Source: Alphaproteobacteria bacterium
GTDB taxonomy: Bacteria > Pseudomonadota > Alphaproteobacteria > CAAHEQ01 > UBA3637
Length of the DNA: 38,618 nucleotides
NCBI GenBank assembly: GCA_015062385.1
Contig: SUUT01000001.1
Span: 1 to 38,618 of the forward strand
Direction: 5' to 3'
Below, in pieces: positions 35,101 to 38,618 of the stretch. The notes under the pieces are model-generated. The model was given only the letters and a program-made list of their open reading frames with translations. It ran no database searches and was not told the origin of the DNA. The position numbers were made by a program, and so were the translations under genes. Position 1 is the first letter of the stretch; every line of letters begins with the position of its first letter.

Positions 35101-35878
35101 CAACGGTAAAAATAAAATAACCGGAGATACAGCCTTAATCAATGCCATTAAATCCATTGCATTAGATGAAAACAGTGCCGCATATTTTACCGGAAAACCG
35201 AATATGAGTAGAGCGACCCCCAAAGCAAAAGAACGCTTTATTAAGGCAAATGCATTTATCTTACAAATGATACAGGATAATCGGTTAGAAATTGAAGCAA
35301 CAAATACCTTTGGCGAAACAGCCTTTTTAACAGCTGCCGGTTGTGGTAATATTGCCGCAATGACCGCATTAGCCACAAAAGGAGCTAATATACACCATAC
35401 AAACACATGGGGACAAAACGCTTTACACGTTGCCTGTTGCAATCAGTTAATGACCAAAGAACTTTTATCACGTGGACTTGATGCCAATGCCAAAGATAAA
35501 GACGGCAATACCCCACTCATGACGGCATTGGAAAAAAATGCAGAAAGAGGCGGAAAAAACGATATAGTGGTCTGTTTACTTTTAGGCGAAATGAATACGG
35601 ATGGCTTAGATATCTTACGAAACTCACCTAAGCATTCTCGGTTATTAGATGAATGGATTTCCCGTTATCCACAAGTAAAAGAAATTATTATGAAAGTAAA
35701 AGACCATCCGTTGAATAAGGATAAAAAATTCATCGAAAAACAAGGACAAAACAGATTAACAAATACGTTATCCAATGCACAAATCATCCATGAAAAACCA
35801 GTCACAACAATGGAAAATGAACAAGAAGAACCCAATGTTCAACCCAATCTTTCTACTGTCTGCTCAACCGGCAGATAA
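32126..35878 (+). CDS. Large ankyrin-repeat protein with internal duplications, paralogue 2
   Basis: About 1250 aa from the ATG at 32126, which has GGAGG at the right spacing (an ATG at 32114 overlaps that site). The N-terminal 70 residues match the basic domain of paralogue 1. A module around EVAGSxTNPQIGEEFVQ occurs three times (starting near residues 114, 339 and 551), and RQKAFKEAYNEE...LNKQRLQY twice (near 236 and 457). Residues about 740-920 match the middle region of paralogue 1. Ankyrin repeats fill about 926-1170, with the last 110 residues of that part nearly identical to paralogue 1. It follows paralogue 1 by 15 bp, so they share an operon. The function is unknown. Confidence 0.85.
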   Translation: MTDIAQFRLQTKDLTKKNIDILKDICLANNLTMKLKGTQYIISGESGNAFELARKKIQEVATGFRQTNRVLKSKKSPSAKQSPSSTSTPTSKPIPTPLTKPISSSTISQTFKTGTILEVAGSMTNPQIGEEFVQALKENGIIVQHIQDNLYHLPQNKVNAFKTLQTNGGLKHFILFETPTPFTVSSNLIRSDLNGFKTHIISDLEGNRLSMNKIKEVSVSEMFEIEEKQSAKIGESRQKAFKEAYNEEHNSDPLNEPEDKKAKKSENPIDEWETKRTARRNGEQPTILNKQRLQYTPLHQEQMTGTFFKNYTPSSAQKVPTPTATPILPPDTNATVIKSGKIVDVAEAVTNPQIGKEFVHALKESGIAVQQLENGLYRIPKNQVNTYNKLLESGKLSRFTLFETSTPMTLSINTANEYKLFAITGADDSVSFYRMKEISWEEAQAIEASQSEKTEAKRQKAFKEAYNEERSRDPLNKAEDNKAKKSENPLDEWEAKRAAHRNGEQPPILNKQRLQYAPQLNEPIIGAFYKQPTNFSHKEMPRTSIEGKIIKSEKILEVAGSITNPQIGEEFVQVLKENGIAVQRIENGLYRIPKNQVNTYNNLLINGVLKKFAIFETSAPLIFNGLQSKIDGHKIYLMEDINGKNSFIRVMKPISPNQAIPDIQIPILSTNEDLFKQLEENRARRATQGHSHVNQKRKPHSTKQILHNASQYGESIIKEGAIYDSVAPQPYQQKPLVNETAKAAGKATKTAAKTTKAIINGIDSTFGRNVWALVAMAAVCPNTTAEFLDDIAHLRGLKIARDIKDGAVQIVFHPIDTATAIGTAIADTAVHHYKGTDGVLDALGRTAMIPVHAWQNVGDVEGSFIGSGTDAPKACINWIMDACDVNTEIIQEGTTIDDFKQHPFEFFQKCFSLTTRDKTTGLRSDDDFNSLIFRGDIDAFNAYLKTGVDVNTPVIGDYDRGSHPYPTAFTLAVAEGQFDMANILLNKIKTNINGKNKITGDTALINAIKSIALDENSAAYFTGKPNMSRATPKAKERFIKANAFILQMIQDNRLEIEATNTFGETAFLTAAGCGNIAAMTALATKGANIHHTNTWGQNALHVACCNQLMTKELLSRGLDANAKDKDGNTPLMTALEKNAERGGKNDIVVCLLLGEMNTDGLDILRNSPKHSRLLDEWISRYPQVKEIIMKVKDHPLNKDKKFIEKQGQNRLTNTLSNAQIIHEKPVTTMENEQEEPNVQPNLSTVCSTGR

Positions 35879-35964
35879 CTTAATTTATTTATAATAATTG
35901 TTTTATAATCATCGGACAAAATATTTTTATATTTTTCCAAAAATGATGATAAATCTTTACGCTT

Positions 35965-36240
35965 GTCGTCCTGTTGAACTTGTTTCAACATCTCGTATAG
36001 AATCGACACGGATACTTTGTCATTATCGTAACGAGAATCTGAAACAAGTTCAGATTGACGGTGAGTATAAAGGTTGACTGTCATTTTGTCCGAAATCTCG
36101 TGACAAAAGAGCAGAGTGTTTGTGCCGGTTCTACCCTCTTTTTAATTTATCGTCTCCCTGAATTTATTTCAGGGTCTTGTGACGATAACGGCACATTATT
36201 CCTACCACTTCTCCCCGAGAATCTGAAACAAGGCATAACC
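35965..36240. repeat. Cluster of REP-like palindromes
   Basis: GTTGAACTTGTTTCAAC (35973-35989), AATCTGAA/TTCAGATT (36036-36056), CCCTGAATTTATTTCAGGG (36156-36174) and a half copy near 36215-36232. The first three have flanks such as AACGAGA or GTGACGA, as in the copies at 240-575 and 11111-11146. The gap 35879-36700 holds these and the MITE-like copy, with no supported gene. Confidence 0.6.
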
Positions 36241-36390
36241 GATACGGTGTCGTGTCATGATAATGGCAAAGTATTCGTGCCAGTTCTACCCAAGATTCAG
36301 AATTAAATCTAGCATGATAGCAAGTATAAAAAGTCGAATGATATAATGAAACGTGTATAAACACTAATTATTAAAAAAAACACCTTTCTA

Positions 36391-36562
36391 TAAAAAAAGA
36401 CACGTATAATTACAATCTTTTTTTACATTTTTGAAACTTTTTTAGAAGTATCGATTTTTAATTCTTCTTTTCGATTTTAAAAGATAATTTTTTCATTTTT
36501 TACGCCTTTTTGATGCGTTCCGAATTTTCCGATTCAAAGCGAAAAAAAACGTACCTTTTTTA
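36391..36562 (+). repeat. MITE-like dispersed element, copy 3 (diverged)
   Basis: Starts TAAAAAAAGACACGTATAAT and ends GCGAAAAAAAACGTACCTTT, matching the ends of copies 1 and 2. The interior is only partly similar. Confidence 0.45.
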
Positions 36563-36700
36563 CGATAAGATATTTTTTATGAACAATTATTTCTAAAAGA
36601 AAAACACTTAAAATGAACACACTAAGAGAATAACATCAACCACTTAACAGAAAAATTCTTCCAAATAGCATAAACAAATCATGTCTTATAATAAAAAAGA

Positions 36701-37891
36701 TTATCGATTATCTCTCGGGCGACCTAAAAATGAATAAAATTGCGGATTTGATTTAAAATGTTTTAGTGAATCGGATTCTTCATCATTCAACGTATAATGC
36801 GTATTTCGACCAGCATCTTCTTGTTTTAAAACATTATTCTTTACCAAATAATGAATTGACCGTATTGCCGTATCTTCAGAACATTTACAGATTTTGGCCC
36901 ATTTAGATGAAGTCAACTTACCCTCAAACCCATCCAACAACATATTGATTATTTTTTTCTGATCGTTATCTAACGGAATTTCATTGATTTTTTGCAAATA
37001 AAGTGCTTTATGAACAAGTCTATCCACCAATTCATCCGAATTGCGAATTGATTTTGCCATACATCTCAAAAACCAATCTAACCAAATCGTTATATCTAAA
37101 TTACCTTTTTGTGTATATTCTAATACATTATAATACTTCTTTTTTTCTTTTTGAATTTGTGCCGACATACTATAAAAACGATAAGGACATTTTTCTGCCC
37201 GAGAAAACATCATATCCGTTATGGCTCTGGCAATTCTGCCATTTCCGTCTTCAAACGGATGTAATGTAATAAACCACAGATGGGCTATTGCCGTTTTTAT
37301 AATCGGATTGATTTTGTTCTCATTATTAATCCAATATAGAAATTTTTCCATATAAATCGGTAAATTTTTTGCAGGTGGAGCTTGATAATAAACTTTTTCT
37401 CTGTCAGCCTCAAATGTCACAACTTGCATCGGGCCATCTCTATCATCCCGTAAGCCCCCAACTTTAATTTTATACAGACCACTCCGTCCGGTTGGAAATA
37501 AAGCCGAATGCCATCCATACAATCGTTCTAATGTTAGTTCCTTATCATAATTATGCGAGGCATCAACCATCATCTCAACAATACCATTCATATAGTGCGG
37601 ATCCGTAGAACGATTATGTTTTGTTACCAAATTGCTATGATAAATATTCAACCGTTGTGTAATAACGGAACGAACTTCTTCAGGATTAAGTAATTCCCCT
37701 TCAATTTCACTGGACTTGGTAATTTCGTCCGTCATACTGCTCAATAAGGCTTCTCTTTGGATATTAAATCCAAGTGCATGCATCTTTCCGATTATATGAC
37801 CTTGCAAAAAGGAAACTTCTGATAAAAGATTGGTAATTTTATCATTGTCCCATGTAAAATGAGGCCAATTATTTAATTCATGTATATACAT
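36701..37891 (-). CDS. Fic family protein (DUF4172 N-terminus, C-terminal winged helix)
   Basis: A 396-aa protein with GGAG before its ATG. The N-terminal 1-80 (WPHFTWDNDKITNLLSEVSFLQG) resembles DUF4172, and it carries the inhibitory helix motif S60xxxE64G65, as in class II Fic proteins that block themselves. The active site HPFEDGNGR is complete at 211-219, so it should transfer AMP or a related group to a protein hydroxyl. The C-terminal 80 residues look like a winged helix (LTSSKWAKICKCSEDTAIRSIHYLVKNNVL), which suggests DNA binding and possibly self-regulation. No FicA-like antitoxin is adjacent, fitting the in-built inhibition. It has its own promoter with an overlapping palindrome. Confidence 0.92.
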   Translation of the reverse strand: MYIHELNNWPHFTWDNDKITNLLSEVSFLQGHIIGKMHALGFNIQREALLSSMTDEITKSSEIEGELLNPEEVRSVITQRLNIYHSNLVTKHNRSTDPHYMNGIVEMMVDASHNYDKELTLERLYGWHSALFPTGRSGLYKIKVGGLRDDRDGPMQVVTFEADREKVYYQAPPAKNLPIYMEKFLYWINNENKINPIIKTAIAHLWFITLHPFEDGNGRIARAITDMMFSRAEKCPYRFYSMSAQIQKEKKKYYNVLEYTQKGNLDITIWLDWFLRCMAKSIRNSDELVDRLVHKALYLQKINEIPLDNDQKKIINMLLDGFEGKLTSSKWAKICKCSEDTAIRSIHYLVKNNVLKQEDAGRNTHYTLNDEESDSLKHFKSNPQFYSFLGRPRDNR

Positions 37892-37911
37892 TTATAAAAT
37901 CTCCGTAAATT

Positions 37912-37947
37912 ATGTGTAATTATAACACATATTCTCCAAAAATACAA
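37912..37947 (-). promoter_or_regulatory. Promoter and palindromic operator of the fic gene
   Basis: On the minus strand: TTGTAT (37947-37942), a 17-bp spacer and TATAAT (37924-37919). The -10 is centred in the palindrome ATGTGT-N7-ACACAT (37912-37930). A half-site (ATTATACACAT) recurs about 20 bp further upstream. A repressor, perhaps the Fic winged helix itself, could bind here. Confidence 0.6.
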
Positions 37948-38036
37948 GAAAATTATACACATAAACAGTTTTACATCATTTTACCATTTATATCGGATAA
38001 TAAAATCAAATACGCTCATATGGCTTACACAAACCA

Positions 38037-38618
38037 TTATTTACCAATACAAAAATCCCGAAAAATTACATCCAACAATTCATCGGCTTCAATACGACCG
38101 GTAATTCGCCCCAAATGACGAGCTGCCAAACGTAAATCTTCGGCTTTTAATTCAATATCGGGAGCCAACAATGCCGTTCGCAAACAATCGGCACATGCTG
38201 TTAAAGCCGTCCGATACCGTTCCCGTGTAATGGCACTTTCTGCCGGTGCCAACCGTTCTTTTAAATCGGTTGTAATTTCTTCCCACAAGTTTTTTATCCC
38301 TGTCCCTGTTTTAGCACTGATTGCCAAACCGTTTTCAACAACGGTTTTCGGATAAGCATCACACTTGTTCCAAATAATTTTATGTTCAATGGCTTCCAAT
38401 TCCGGTGGTAACGGAGCAACCTGCGGATAATGTGCCATATCCTGAATATACAAAATCAAATCTGATTCTTCTGCCCGTCGCACTGCTCGTTTAATGCCTT
38501 CGGCTTCAATCGCTTCGGCATTTTCACGTAATCCTGCCGTATCGGCTAAAATAACAGGAAAACCACCAACATCCAAATGAGCTTCCACCACATCCCGTGT
38601 TGTCCCTGCAATCGGGGT
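38037..38618 (-). CDS. mnmE: tRNA modification GTPase MnmE (C-terminal part, cut by window edge)
   Basis: The frame is open to the right window edge, so the gene starts outside. The visible part has the GTPase G2 segment IAGTTRDVVEA, G3 DTAGLRE and G4 NKCD, then the helical C-terminal domain with GRITGRIEADELLDVIFRDF and the conserved terminal CIGK, whose Cys is a hallmark of MnmE. With MnmG it modifies the wobble uridine of several tRNAs (cmnm5U). Confidence 0.96.
   Translation of the reverse strand, partial: TPIAGTTRDVVEAHLDVGGFPVILADTAGLRENAEAIEAEGIKRAVRRAEESDLILYIQDMAHYPQVAPLPPELEAIEHKIIWNKCDAYPKTVVENGLAISAKTGTGIKNLWEEITTDLKERLAPAESAITRERYRTALTACADCLRTALLAPDIELKAEDLRLAARHLGRITGRIEADELLDVIFRDFCIGK

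Noticed and set aside
35839-36364. Short ORFs on both strands after the ankyrin genes
   Set aside because: Their sequence (VSDSRYDNDK, LPEFISGSCDD) is translation of the palindromic repeats, and they overlap each other.

Overview
The window looks like a chromosome segment from an AT-rich, probably host- or gut-associated alphaproteobacterium. This placement is inference. It rests on the C-terminal end of an MnmE GTPase at the right edge, prepilin N-termini of the GRSMVEMLGVLA type, ankyrin and Fic proteins, and many short REP-like palindromes. Clean sigma70-type promoters (TTGACA, 16-17 bp, TATAAT-like) and strong intrinsic terminators let most transcription units be drawn with some confidence.

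Layout. 1-1000: repeats and one small doubtful gene. 1066-4660: a two-gene unit for a LamG-like membrane-anchored protein and a PilV/shufflon-like prepilin, ending at a strong terminator. 5259-5680: an HU gene. 5701-5777: tRNA-Val(TAC), followed to about 6625 by a tandem array of about 186-bp units that each carry a copy of the tRNA 3' end. 6757-13030: an all-minus accessory block with two paralogous membrane proteins, a 222-aa unknown, a small membrane protein, a Ser/Thr-rich protein, a phage-type structural protein and a phage-type major capsid protein, with no portal, terminase or integrase seen. 13639-14658: a family 2 glycosyltransferase. 15013-16224: a prepilin with five EGF-like C-terminal motifs. 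16428-18494 (minus): a lysozyme-amidase two-domain hydrolase. 18600-19587 (minus): a small membrane protein and a small LuxR-type regulator pair.

19764-23715 is a compact NAD salvage operon: NMN/NaMN adenylyltransferase, nicotinamidase, nicotinate phosphoribosyltransferase and NAD synthetase. Together they convert nicotinamide to NAD through nicotinate, NaMN and NaAD. It starts with a structured leader of about 140 nt that ends in a hairpin which sequesters the ribosome binding site and runs into seven T residues. This is the best candidate for an undescribed regulatory element here.

23767-25485 is an orphan beta-class DNA methyltransferase. 25653-30155 is an RND efflux pair without an outer-membrane partner. 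30182-35878 is a pair of related ankyrin-repeat proteins, the second with large internal duplications. 35879-36600 is a repeat-rich gap. 36701-37947 (minus) is a Fic protein with a palindromic operator over its promoter. 38037-38618 (minus) is the 3' part of mnmE, cut by the window edge.

A family of about 150-170 bp elements with AAAAAAAGGTAC-like inverted ends occurs three times (45-196, 14820-14968, 36391-36562) and looks like a MITE-type repeat.
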